This document shows, piece by piece, positions 25,682-34,449 of a stretch of 39,110 nt of DNA. The stretch comes from Polaromonas sp. (GTDB lineage Bacteria; Pseudomonadota; Gammaproteobacteria; Burkholderiales; Burkholderiaceae_C): assembly GCA_028292745.1 (NCBI GenBank), contig JAQGLT010000053.1:1-39110 (forward strand). Reading direction: 5' to 3'. The notes below the pieces were generated by a model. The model made no database searches. It saw only the letters and a list, made by a program, of their open reading frames with translations, and was not told the DNA's origin. The translations under genes were made by a program, and so were the position numbers. Numbering within the stretch: the first letter of the stretch is position 1; each line of letters begins with the position of its first letter.

Positions 25682-25857
25682 TTCAAGTGAAATCAGGTGC
25701 TGGCGCACACCAGGTATGCGCAGGCAGCTATGAATTTGAGAGCAAATCCATCCGCCCGGCAACGCAAGGCGGTCAACCGCTTTCAAATATGAGTCAAATC
25801 ACCCTCCAGCGCAGGCGCTGCAAGCGCAGGCAGCTATAAAAATAATAGCGAATACGA
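25682..25857 (+). repeat. Repeat family A, tandem copies A5 and A6
   Basis: Two same-orientation copies lie between the flavoprotein and LDH2-type genes. A5 (about 25682-25752) has GGTGCTGGCGCAC...TATGCGCAGGCAGCTATGAATTTGAGAGC. A6 (about 25790-25857) has GTCAAATCACCCTCCAGCGC...GCAGGCAGCTATAAAAATAATAGC. They differ from each other more than recent duplicates would, so they probably arrived separately. Confidence 0.65.
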
Positions 25858-25891
25858 TTTTTCAACCGTAAATCCCAGAAAGCCGACTGCC

Positions 25892-26965
25892 ATGACCCAC
25901 GCCGCCGCTCCCGCCTCACGCTACCCGCTGCCCGAACTCAACCGGGTCATGGAGGCCCTTTTTGAAGGGGCCGGCATGGAGGCCGACAAGGCCCGTGCGG
26001 TGAGCCATTCGCTGATCACCGCCGACAGCATGGGCCACAGCACCCATGGCCTGGCGCTGGCGCCCTGGTACCTGGAGGCGGCCCGCTCGGGCGTCATGAC
26101 TGTCGCCGGCGAGATGGACGTGGTGAACGACCGCGGGGCCTGCGTCACCTGGAACGGCCGCCGGCTGCCGGGCGCCTGGCTGATCTCCCGGGCCATCGAC
26201 ACTGCGCTCGAACGCATCGGGCAGCACGGCGTCGTCACCGTGGCGATCGCCAACAGCCACCACACCGGCGCGCTCGCGGTCTATCTGCCCCGCCTGACCG
26301 AGCGCGGCCTGATGGTGCAGCTGGTGTGCTCCGCCCCGGCGGCCAAGGGCGTGGCGCCGTTCGGCGGCAGCGAGCCGCTGCTCACGCCCAATCCGATCGC
26401 GGCAGGCATTCCGACGCAGGGTGACCCGGTGCTGCTGGACATCAGCTCGTCCATCACCACGCTCAACAGTGCCCGCCAGCTGGTGGCGCGCGGCGAGCGC
26501 TTTCCGGCCATGTGGGCGATGGACAGCCAGGGCCGGCCCAGCGATGACCCGAACGTGGTCGTGAGCGGCGGCGGCTCGCTGCTGCCCGTCGGCGGTTTCG
26601 ATCACGGCCACAAAGGCTACGGCATGGCGTTGCTGGCCGAAGCCCTGTCGCAGGCCGTGCCCGGCCACGGCCGGGCCGATGAGCCGACCGGCACCACCGT
26701 CGGCGTCTTTTTGCAGGTCATCGACCCCGAGGCCTTTGCCGGACTCGCCGCCTTCACCCGCCAGTCGCAATGGCTGGTGGACGCCTGCCACGCCAACACG
26801 CCGCTGCCGGGCGGCGCGAAGGTGCGGCTGCCCGGAGAGCATGCGCTGGTCAGGCAGCGCCAGGCGGTAGAGCAGGGCGTGCCGCTGGCGGCGGGCGTGG
26901 TGGCGGCGCTGATGCCATTGGCGCAACCGGCCGGGCTGGCATGGCCCGCTGCAATGGCGCCTTGA
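25892..26965 (+). CDS. Malate/L-lactate dehydrogenase (LDH2/MDH2) family oxidoreductase
   Basis: 357 residues. The family is NAD(P)-dependent and unrelated to classic lactate dehydrogenases; members act on malate, lactate, ureidoglycolate, diketogulonate or cyclic imino acids. Motifs seen are S-L-I-T-A-D-S-M-G-H-S-T-H-G at about 45-58, A-I-A-N-S-H-H-T-G-A-L with the catalytic His near 120, T-P-N-P-I-A-A-G-I-P at about 167-176, and H-G-H-K-G-Y-G-M-A-L-L-A-E near 240. Length fits the family. It starts 213 bp after the flavoprotein gene across two repeats, so cotranscription is possible but not certain. It converges with the LysR gene. Confidence 0.92.
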   Translation: MTHAAAPASRYPLPELNRVMEALFEGAGMEADKARAVSHSLITADSMGHSTHGLALAPWYLEAARSGVMTVAGEMDVVNDRGACVTWNGRRLPGAWLISRAIDTALERIGQHGVVTVAIANSHHTGALAVYLPRLTERGLMVQLVCSAPAAKGVAPFGGSEPLLTPNPIAAGIPTQGDPVLLDISSSITTLNSARQLVARGERFPAMWAMDSQGRPSDDPNVVVSGGGSLLPVGGFDHGHKGYGMALLAEALSQAVPGHGRADEPTGTTVGVFLQVIDPEAFAGLAAFTRQSQWLVDACHANTPLPGGAKVRLPGEHALVRQRQAVEQGVPLAAGVVAALMPLAQPAGLAWPAAMAP

Positions 26966-27024
26966 GCCGGTTGAAGTCCTGCTGGGTCGGGTCAGGTGTG
27001 CATTCATCAGATGCAGGCCTGGCG

Positions 27025-27933
27025 CTATTGTGCGGAAAGCTCTTTGCCAGCCAGTTCATCCACCAGCAGCTTTGCCGCTGCAGGGAGATGGTTTACATCG
27101 CGATAACAAATCACGAAGTTTCGCTTGGCCCAAAGTTCTTTCAGTGGAAAAAGCCGCAGCCCGTAGGTGCTGGCAAAAGGCTGGGCCACTTCCAGAGGAA
27201 TGATGCTGAGGGCTAAATTGGCCCGCACCACACGCAGCGCAGCCTCAAAATTCGACACCGAAATGCGGTGCTTGAGCTGCTTTGCGTTGAGGGCAGCCGT
27301 ACGGTGCAGCATGATTTGCAGAGCGCTTGCGCCCGGCATGTTGACATGGGCGTAGTCCAGTGTGTCTTCAAGCGATACCGTTTCATTCATCGCCAGCGGA
27401 TGCAAGGGATGCATGACGATCGCAAGGTGATCTGTACGGTAGTTTCTCGACTGCAGTCCGGTGAGGTCGGCCGCGTCCCAGCAAATCCCGATGGATGCCA
27501 CCCCGTCCTTGATGCCTTTGATGACTTCGGGGCTGACGCGCTCCTCGACGCTGACCTCGATGGCATGGTGAGCAGGCGCCTGCAAGAAGGCCGCCACATC
27601 GTCGGCCAGCGATTCGGCCATGACCGAGGCCGTGGCCAGAATACGGACCTGGCCCCGAACGCCCTGTGAAAAGGCCGCGATGTCGCGCGTGATTCGGTCG
27701 GCGCTGGTCAGGATCAAGCGGGCGTGTTCCAGCAGACTTTCTCCGGCAGCCGTCGGCTCCATCCCGTGACGTCGGCGTGTCAGCAACCGAGCCCCGATCG
27801 TCTCCTCCATCTGTGCCAGGCGTTTGCTCACTGCCGACCCGACAATGCTGGCCTGCTCGGCCGCTCGGGCAATGCTTCGTAGCTCGCAAACTGCGACAAA
27901 TAAACGCAGTGTTGTCATGTCCAGCTCTTTCAT
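27025..27933 (-). CDS. LysR-type transcriptional regulator
   Basis: 302 residues from the ATG at 27933; the frame is open upstream to 27993 but the family begins at M-K-E-L-D-M-T-T-L-R-L-F. The N-terminal winged helix (about 5-65) has A-R-A-A-E-Q-A-S-I-V-G-S-A-V-S-K-R-L-A-Q-M-E, the standard recognition helix. The effector domain runs from about 90 to the end. It is divergent from the HMG-CoA-lyase, CoA-transferase and Bug genes, which is the classic LysR layout, so it probably activates that operon in response to its substrate or an intermediate. Confidence 0.94.
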   Translation of the reverse strand: MKELDMTTLRLFVAVCELRSIARAAEQASIVGSAVSKRLAQMEETIGARLLTRRRHGMEPTAAGESLLEHARLILTSADRITRDIAAFSQGVRGQVRILATASVMAESLADDVAAFLQAPAHHAIEVSVEERVSPEVIKGIKDGVASIGICWDAADLTGLQSRNYRTDHLAIVMHPLHPLAMNETVSLEDTLDYAHVNMPGASALQIMLHRTAALNAKQLKHRISVSNFEAALRVVRANLALSIIPLEVAQPFASTYGLRLFPLKELWAKRNFVICYRDVNHLPAAAKLLVDELAGKELSAQ

Positions 27934-27993
27934 GGCGCGATCAAGGATTGTGTGGTGATGAGATGTTCCGTTTGGGAATGCTATGGCTTCCAA

Positions 27994-28009
27994 TATATCG
28001 CTTTATATA
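27994..28009. promoter_or_regulatory. Candidate LysR operator
   Basis: TATAT-CGCTTT-ATATA is a 16-bp dyad in the 127-bp region between the LysR gene and the divergent lyase gene. AT-rich interrupted dyads of this size are typical LysR sites. A second short dyad TTCC-GTTTG-GGAA lies at about 27966-27978. Confidence 0.45.
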
Positions 28010-28060
28010 AACGCAGGAATGTCTAAACTTTCATGGGTATTAATTTTGGAGATACAGCCC

Positions 28061-29068
28061 ATGACCAGCCATACAACTGCGAACGATTCGGGCGCCAGTA
28101 ATGCTTATGCGCTGCCCCGCCACGCGATTATTCGTGAAGTCGGCTTGCGCGATGGACTGCAGAGCATCCCCATCACGATGCCGACGGCACACAAGCTGGC
28201 CTGGATCCAGGAAGCCTATGAGGCCGGGCAGCGTGAAATCGAAGTGGGTTCCTTCGTTCCCGCTCGTTTGCTGCCTCAGTTGGCAGACACAGCTGAACTG
28301 GTCGCCTATGCCAAAACACTGCCCGGACTGGTCGTTTCCGTTTTGGTACCCAACCTCAAGGGTGCCGAACGCGCCATTGAAAGCGGCGCTGACCTGATGC
28401 TCATTCCGATCTCGGCCAGCCATGCCCACAGCCTGGCCAACTTGCGAAAGACGCCTGACGAGGTGGTGCAGGAGATCGCCCGCATCCGCGCGGCGCGCGA
28501 TGCCTCAGGCGTACCGATCCGTATCGAGGTGGGTTTCAGCACGGCCTTTGGCTGCACGATACAAGGGCAGGTGGCCGAGTCCGAAGTGCTCCGGCTGCTC
28601 CAAGCCGTGCTCGATGCGGGCGCTGACTGCGTGGGCCTGGCCGACACGGTGGGCTATGCCGATCCGCACATGGTGCGGCGTCTGTTTGAGCAGGCGCTTC
28701 CCATCGCCGGCGAGCGCCTGAACTGCGGGCATTTTCATGACACGCGCGGCATGGGCATGGCCAATGTGTATGCCGCCCTGCAAACCGGCATCACCCGTTT
28801 TGACGCCTGCCTGGCCGGCATTGGCGGCTGCCCGCATGCGCCCGGCGCCAGCGGCAATGTGGCCAGCGAGGATGTGGCTTACATGTTGGCCAGCATGGGC
28901 ATCCAGACGGGCATCGATTTTGACAAGCTGATGGCGCTTCGCGGCAAGGTGGCTGACTGGCTGCAGGGTCAGACACTTCATGGCACGCTGTGGCGCGCTG
29001 GCCTGCCCAAAACCATGCAGGCCCCTGCGATTCCCGCCACGCCGACGACATTAGCCGCTTCGGCATAA
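28061..29068 (+). CDS. Hydroxymethylglutaryl-CoA lyase-like enzyme
   Basis: 335 residues from the ATG at 28061, with GGAG about nine bases upstream. HMG-CoA lyase splits 3-hydroxy-3-methylglutaryl-CoA into acetyl-CoA and acetoacetate. The TIM-barrel marks are R-E-V-G-L-R-D-G-L-Q-S near 32-42 (metal and catalytic Arg/Asp), G-H-F-H-D-T-R-G-M-G-M-A-N near 225 (metal His pair) and G-I-G-G-C-P-H-A-P-G-A-S-G-N-V-A-S-E-D near 257-275 (catalytic Cys loop). The loop has H where canonical enzymes have Y (C-P-Y-A), so a related acyl-CoA such as a citramalyl-type thioester remains possible. It leads the operon with the CoA transferase, 20 bp apart. Confidence 0.88.
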   Translation: MTSHTTANDSGASNAYALPRHAIIREVGLRDGLQSIPITMPTAHKLAWIQEAYEAGQREIEVGSFVPARLLPQLADTAELVAYAKTLPGLVVSVLVPNLKGAERAIESGADLMLIPISASHAHSLANLRKTPDEVVQEIARIRAARDASGVPIRIEVGFSTAFGCTIQGQVAESEVLRLLQAVLDAGADCVGLADTVGYADPHMVRRLFEQALPIAGERLNCGHFHDTRGMGMANVYAALQTGITRFDACLAGIGGCPHAPGASGNVASEDVAYMLASMGIQTGIDFDKLMALRGKVADWLQGQTLHGTLWRAGLPKTMQAPAIPATPTTLAASA

Positions 29069-29088
29069 ACAACTTCACCTGAGACTGC

Positions 29089-30297
29089 ATGCATACACAT
29101 CAAGCGTCAACTGCGCCACAGCCACTGGCAGGCCTGCGCGTCGTCGAATTCACCCACATGGTCATGGGTCCGACCTGCGGCATGGTGCTGGCCGACATGG
29201 GCGCCGAAGTCATCAAGGTCGAGCCCATCGAAGGCGATCGCACCCGCCGCCTGCTGGGCGCGGGCGCGGGCTTTTTTCCGATGTTCAACCGCAACAAAAA
29301 AAGCATCGGCATCGACCTGCACACGGCGGAAGGCGCTGAAATTGCGCGCAGGCTGTGCGCCAGTGCCGATGTGGTGGCGGAAAATTTCAAGCCGGGCACC
29401 ATGTGCAAATACGGGTTGGACTACGCTTCCTTGAGCGCGACCCATCCGCGGCTTATTTATGTGAGCCACAAGGGGTTTTTGCCTGGTCCCTACGACCACC
29501 GCACCGCGCTGGACGAGGTGGTGCAGATGATGGGCGGGCTGGCCTACATGACCGGGCGGCCCGGAGACCCCCTGCGCGCCGGCACCAGCGTGAACGACAT
29601 CATGGGCGGCATGTTCGGTGCGATTGGCGCCCTGGGCGCGTTGATCCAGCGCGGCATCACCGGCAAGGGCATGGAAGTGCAGTCGGCGCTGTTTGAAAAC
29701 AACGTGTTTTTGGTTGGCCAGCACATGCTGCAGTACGCCATCACCGGCCAGGCGGCCGCGCCCATGCCCGACCGCATCTCGGCCTGGGCGGTGTACGACG
29801 TTTTCACCGTGAAGGATGGCGAGCAGATCTTCCTGGCTGCCGTGAGCGATGCGCAATGGGAGACGTTTTGCAATGTGCTTGGTTTTGCCGATCTCAAGGC
29901 CGACCCGCGCTATGCGACCAACAACGAGCGCGTCACGCAGCGCATCACCCTGCTGCCCATACTGCGCGAACGCCTGGCCGCATACAGCGCGGCGGAACTT
30001 GCCTCGCGGTTCGAAAAGGCCGGCCTGCCCTTTGCGCCTATCCGCAAGCCGGAGGAACTGTACGACGACACGCACCTGAAGGCGACCGGCGGCCTGGCGG
30101 AAATCCGGCTGCCGGACGGCGAGAGGGCTGGCCAAACGGCGCAGACCACGCTTTTCCCCTTCACAATGGACGGCCAGCGCCTGGGCGTTCGGCTGGATCC
30201 GCCCACCTTGGGCGAACACACCCAGGAATTGCTCTTGGGCCTGGGCTATGCCGCAAGCCAGATTGAGACGCTGCATACGCAGGCAGTGATAAGTTGA
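29089..30297 (+). CDS. Class III CoA transferase, CaiB/BaiF family
   Basis: 402 residues. The family moves CoA between carboxylic acids. The start L-A-G-L-R-V-V-E-F-T-H-M-V-M-G-P is standard. N-R-N-K-K-S-I-G-I-D-L and V-V-A-E-N-F-K-P-G-T are the CoA-binding marks. The likely catalytic Asp is D170 in R-A-G-T-S-V-N-D-I-M-G-G, matching D169 of formyl-CoA transferase. Downstream of the HMG-CoA-lyase-like gene it would activate the free acid with CoA from succinyl-CoA or acetyl-CoA, as the human enzyme SUGCT does for hydroxymethylglutarate and glutarate. That assignment is by context. Confidence 0.9.
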   Translation: MHTHQASTAPQPLAGLRVVEFTHMVMGPTCGMVLADMGAEVIKVEPIEGDRTRRLLGAGAGFFPMFNRNKKSIGIDLHTAEGAEIARRLCASADVVAENFKPGTMCKYGLDYASLSATHPRLIYVSHKGFLPGPYDHRTALDEVVQMMGGLAYMTGRPGDPLRAGTSVNDIMGGMFGAIGALGALIQRGITGKGMEVQSALFENNVFLVGQHMLQYAITGQAAAPMPDRISAWAVYDVFTVKDGEQIFLAAVSDAQWETFCNVLGFADLKADPRYATNNERVTQRITLLPILRERLAAYSAAELASRFEKAGLPFAPIRKPEELYDDTHLKATGGLAEIRLPDGERAGQTAQTTLFPFTMDGQRLGVRLDPPTLGEHTQELLLGLGYAASQIETLHTQAVIS

Positions 30298-30352
30298 AAT
30301 TCGAGATTGCCGAGCTGAACGATCCATATCCATTATTAATACGGAGACATTA

Positions 30353-31366
30353 ATGACAATTCAAACCACAGCTTTTGACAAGATGAGCCGCCGCCAGACT
30401 CTGCGCAGCATGGGAATAGGGCTGCTGGGCAGCAGCCTCATGGGCGCCCCACTGGCGCTGCTGGCACAGGCCAGTGACAAGGCGATTCGGTTCATTTTGC
30501 CGGTAGGGGCCGGCTCCGGCGTGGACACTATTGTTCGAGCGGCCAGTGTGGCGCTCGGCAAGACGCTTGGCCACCCGGTGGTGATCGAGAACCAGCCCGG
30601 CGCTGGCGGCATTATCGGCACGGCAGCGCTGGTGAAGTCAGCGCCCGACGGCATGACGCTGAGCGTGGTGTCGAATAACCATGTTATTTTTCCCAGCGTC
30701 TACAAGACGCTGCCGTTCGACCCTATCGCAGACATCACCCCCATCACCATCATGGGCACCACACCTTTGGTGCTGGTGGTCAACCCAGCCAAGGTGAATG
30801 CAACTAACGTGCGGGAACTGGTGGCATTGCTCAAGGCCAAACCGGATGGCTATAACTTTGGCTCGTCAGGCAGCGGCACCATCTTGCACCTGGCCGCCGA
30901 AATGTTCCTGGACGAAGCCCAGGTCAAGGCCAGGCACATTCCTTACAAGGGCGGCGGGCCGATGATGGCTGACCTCATCGGCGGTCAGGTCGAATTCGGC
31001 ATGTTGGCGCTTCCTTCCATTCAGGCCCATCTCAAGAGCGGCGCCCTGCGAGCGATCGGTGTCGGGGGCAGCACCCGCTCAAGTGCAGCGCCAGACATTC
31101 CTACCCTGGCCGAGCAGGGCTTGCCCAATTACAACGTGGAGGGCTGGTTCGGAGTGATTGGTCCGGCCAAAATGCCAGCGACCGAGGTCAGGCGCATCCA
31201 GGCGGCCGTGGTCGCGGCGTATTCGACACCCGAAGTCAAGGAGGCCATGGCCAAACAGGGCAACACGATCAACCCGACCAGTCCCGAGGTGGCTGCCCAG
31301 TTTTTCCGCAGCGAAATGGAGAAGTACGCGCGGCTGGTGAAAAAGGCAGGCGTGGAAGTCCAGTAA
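30353..31366 (+). CDS. Bug/TctC-family periplasmic binding protein (catabolic operon with lyase)
   Basis: 337 residues from the ATG at 30353, with GGAG eight bases upstream. The N-terminus M-S-R-R-Q-T-L plus a hydrophobic run and L-L-A-Q-A is a Tat-like signal peptide. The mature protein shows the Bug fold marks: I-R-F-I-L-P-V-G-A-G-S-G-V-D, V-V-I-E-N-Q-P-G-A-G-G and P-Y-K-G-G-G-P-M-M-A-D-L-I-G-G-Q-V. Bug proteins capture carboxylates, often dicarboxylates, for TctAB-type transporters or for signalling. No TctA/TctB is encoded in the window. As the third gene of the LysR-controlled operon it probably binds the acid that the CoA transferase activates. Confidence 0.92.
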   Translation: MTIQTTAFDKMSRRQTLRSMGIGLLGSSLMGAPLALLAQASDKAIRFILPVGAGSGVDTIVRAASVALGKTLGHPVVIENQPGAGGIIGTAALVKSAPDGMTLSVVSNNHVIFPSVYKTLPFDPIADITPITIMGTTPLVLVVNPAKVNATNVRELVALLKAKPDGYNFGSSGSGTILHLAAEMFLDEAQVKARHIPYKGGGPMMADLIGGQVEFGMLALPSIQAHLKSGALRAIGVGGSTRSSAAPDIPTLAEQGLPNYNVEGWFGVIGPAKMPATEVRRIQAAVVAAYSTPEVKEAMAKQGNTINPTSPEVAAQFFRSEMEKYARLVKKAGVEVQ

Positions 31367-31487
31367 GGATCAGCACCCGGCGACAGCTCGGTTCGATCTG
31401 GCTTATAAGACGAGCGGGCGGCGCCGCCATATGCATCCCAGTGGGTTGCCAGTGTCATGGACGCCGTCAGTTTGAGGTTTCATGTCC

Positions 31488-31514
31488 GGGTAGATGTCCG
31501 TACGGCATCTACCC
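31488..31514. terminator. Hairpin between convergent Bug genes
   Basis: GGGTAGATG at 31488-31496 pairs perfectly with CATCTACCC at 31506-31514 around a 9-nt loop. It lies 10 bp beyond the stop of the minus-strand Bug gene and 120 bp after the plus-strand one. No strong T-run follows on either strand, so it is a weak or factor-dependent bidirectional terminator at best. Confidence 0.5.
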
Positions 31515-31524
31515 TCGGCACTCT

Positions 31525-32508
31525 TTACTGCGACTTGATGCCCGCCGTCTTGATGACCTTGGTCCAGCGGGCTTCCTCGCTCTTGACAAACTCGGTGTAG
31601 TGTTTCGAGCCTTGAGGCGGCACGATGAAACCCTGCGACTCCAGGCGCTGCTTCACCGCCGGCGATCCCATGGCCTGCACCAGGGCGGCTTCGAGCTTGT
31701 CCACGATGGGCTGCGGCACGCCCTTGGGCACCGACATGCCCGACCACGACAGCGCCTCGAAACCCTTGAAGCCCGACTCGGCAATGGTGGGCACGTCGGG
31801 ATAGAGCGGATTGCGCTGGGCGCTTGACACCGCCAGCGGCCGCAGCTTGCCGGCCTTGACATGCTGCAGCGCCACGTCCTGGTTGATGAACATCAGCTTG
31901 ATGGTGCCGCCCAGCATGTCGGTCATCATCGGGCCGCCGCCGCGGTAGGGAATCCCGAGCATGAACAGGCCCGCGGTCTGCTTGAACAGCTCCATCGCCA
32001 TGTGGCCCGAGGCCGCCGGGGTGTAGCCGTAGTCGAGCTTGCCAGGGTTGGCCTTGGCGTAGTCCACCAGTTCCTTCAGGGTCTTGAAGGGCGTGCTCGG
32101 GTGCACCACCAGCACGTTGGGGCCGGAATGCACCTGCGACAGGTGGACGAAGTCGGTGTTGGAGTTGTACTTCGGCAGCGGCTCCAGGCCATGCGCCACC
32201 GCGTTTTGACCCACGCCGGACTGAATGAGTGTGTAGCCGTCAGGGGCGGACTTGACGCCGCGCTCGGTGCCGATGACGCCGCCGGCGCCGCCGATGTTCT
32301 CGACGATGAAGGGCTGCTTGAGGATCTTGCCCAGCTCCTCGGCCACCATGCGGCCCATCACGTCGCTGGTGCCGCCGGCCGGGAACGGCACGATGATCTT
32401 GACCGGCTTGCTCGGGTAGTCGGACTGGGCCAGGGCCGAACCGCTGGATGCTATGAAACCGATAGCTGCACATGCAAGGGTTGCAAGCGCAAAGCGTCTG
32501 TTTGACAT
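31525..32508 (-). CDS. Bug/TctC-family periplasmic binding protein (sugar-acid cluster)
   Basis: 327 residues from the ATG at 32508, with AGGAG eight to twelve bases upstream. A Sec-type signal peptide (M-S-N-R-R-F-A-L-A-T-L-A ending S-A-L-A-Q) is followed by Y-P-S-K-P-V-K-I-I-V-P-F-P-A-G-G-T-S-D, I-V-E-N-I-G-G-A-G-G and I-P-Y-R-G-G-G-P-M-M-T-D-M-L-G-G. It is the last gene of the ilvD-like, rraA-like, SMP-30, Bug operon, 35 bp after the SMP-30 gene. By context it binds the sugar acid or lactone product in the periplasm. Its transporter partners are not in the window. Confidence 0.93.
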   Translation of the reverse strand: MSNRRFALATLACAAIGFIASSGSALAQSDYPSKPVKIIVPFPAGGTSDVMGRMVAEELGKILKQPFIVENIGGAGGVIGTERGVKSAPDGYTLIQSGVGQNAVAHGLEPLPKYNSNTDFVHLSQVHSGPNVLVVHPSTPFKTLKELVDYAKANPGKLDYGYTPAASGHMAMELFKQTAGLFMLGIPYRGGGPMMTDMLGGTIKLMFINQDVALQHVKAGKLRPLAVSSAQRNPLYPDVPTIAESGFKGFEALSWSGMSVPKGVPQPIVDKLEAALVQAMGSPAVKQRLESQGFIVPPQGSKHYTEFVKSEEARWTKVIKTAGIKSQ

Positions 32509-32543
32509 GAATTTGTCTCCTGATAAGTGGGGGAAGGAAAAGT

Positions 32544-33659
<1,116 letters not shown>

Positions 33660-33718
33660 GTTTTGTCTCCTGGTTGATTTTTTATTTTTAATGGATTTCG
33701 ACATGTGCAGCCATCCGC

Positions 33719-34435
33719 TCAGCGGTTTTTAACCTTGCGCCAGGCTGCAAAGTCGTCCTTCGACTGCTGCTGGGTCGGCGGGTACAGGCCGATGATGGCC
33801 CGGCCCTTGAGGACTTCCTCGGTCACGAAGTCCTCGAAGGCGGTCATCTCCACCGCCTCGTCAGCCACCTCGTCGGCCATGTGCGCAGGAATCACGAACA
33901 CGCCTTCCTGGTCGCCGACGATCACGTCGCCCGGAAACACCGCCACGTCGCCGCAGCCAATCGGCACGTTGATGTCCAGCGCCTGGTGCAGCGTCAGGTT
34001 GGTCGGCGCCGACGGCCGCTGGTGGTAGGTGGGGAAGGGCAGCACGGCCAGCTCGGGCGAGTCGCGAAAGCCGCCGGCGGTGACGATGCCGGCGGCGCCG
34101 CGCACCATCAGGCGGGAACTCAGGATCGAGCCGGCCGATGCGGCCCGCGCGTCCTTGCGGCTGTCGATCACCAAGACCGCGCCTTCGGGGCATTGCTCGA
34201 CCGCCACCCGCTGCGGGTGCTTGGGGTCCTGGAACACGCTGATCGGGTTCAGGTCTTCGCGCGCCGGGATGTAGCGCAGCGTGAAGGCTTCGCCCACCAT
34301 GGTCGGCAAGCTCGGGTTGACGGGATGCACGTCCTGGATGAACTGGTTGCGCAGGCCGCGCTTGAACAGAGCGGTGCACAGCGTGGCGGTGCTGACGGTC
34401 TTGAGCTTGTCTCGGGTCGCGGGATTAAGTGCCAT
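33719..34435 (-). CDS. RraA-like protein, candidate sugar-acid aldolase
   Basis: 238 residues. The family covers RraA (RNase E inhibitor) and class II 4-hydroxy-4-methyl-2-oxoglutarate aldolases. The motif V-R-G-A-A-G-I-V-T-A-G-G-F-R-D near 110-124 holds the Arg and Asp of the aldolase metal and substrate site, and P-G-D-V-I-V-G-D-Q-E-G-V-F-V-I-P follows near 170-185. Length is longer than the roughly 160-residue RraA and fits the RraA-like catabolic group. It starts 14 bp after the dehydratase stop and is cotranscribed with it. By context it acts on the 2-keto-3-deoxy acid made by the dehydratase, but that substrate is not proven for this family. Confidence 0.85.
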   Translation of the reverse strand: MALNPATRDKLKTVSTATLCTALFKRGLRNQFIQDVHPVNPSLPTMVGEAFTLRYIPAREDLNPISVFQDPKHPQRVAVEQCPEGAVLVIDSRKDARAASAGSILSSRLMVRGAAGIVTAGGFRDSPELAVLPFPTYHQRPSAPTNLTLHQALDINVPIGCGDVAVFPGDVIVGDQEGVFVIPAHMADEVADEAVEMTAFEDFVTEEVLKGRAIIGLYPPTQQQSKDDFAAWRKVKNR

Positions 34436-34449
34436 GGTGTCTTTCGTAC

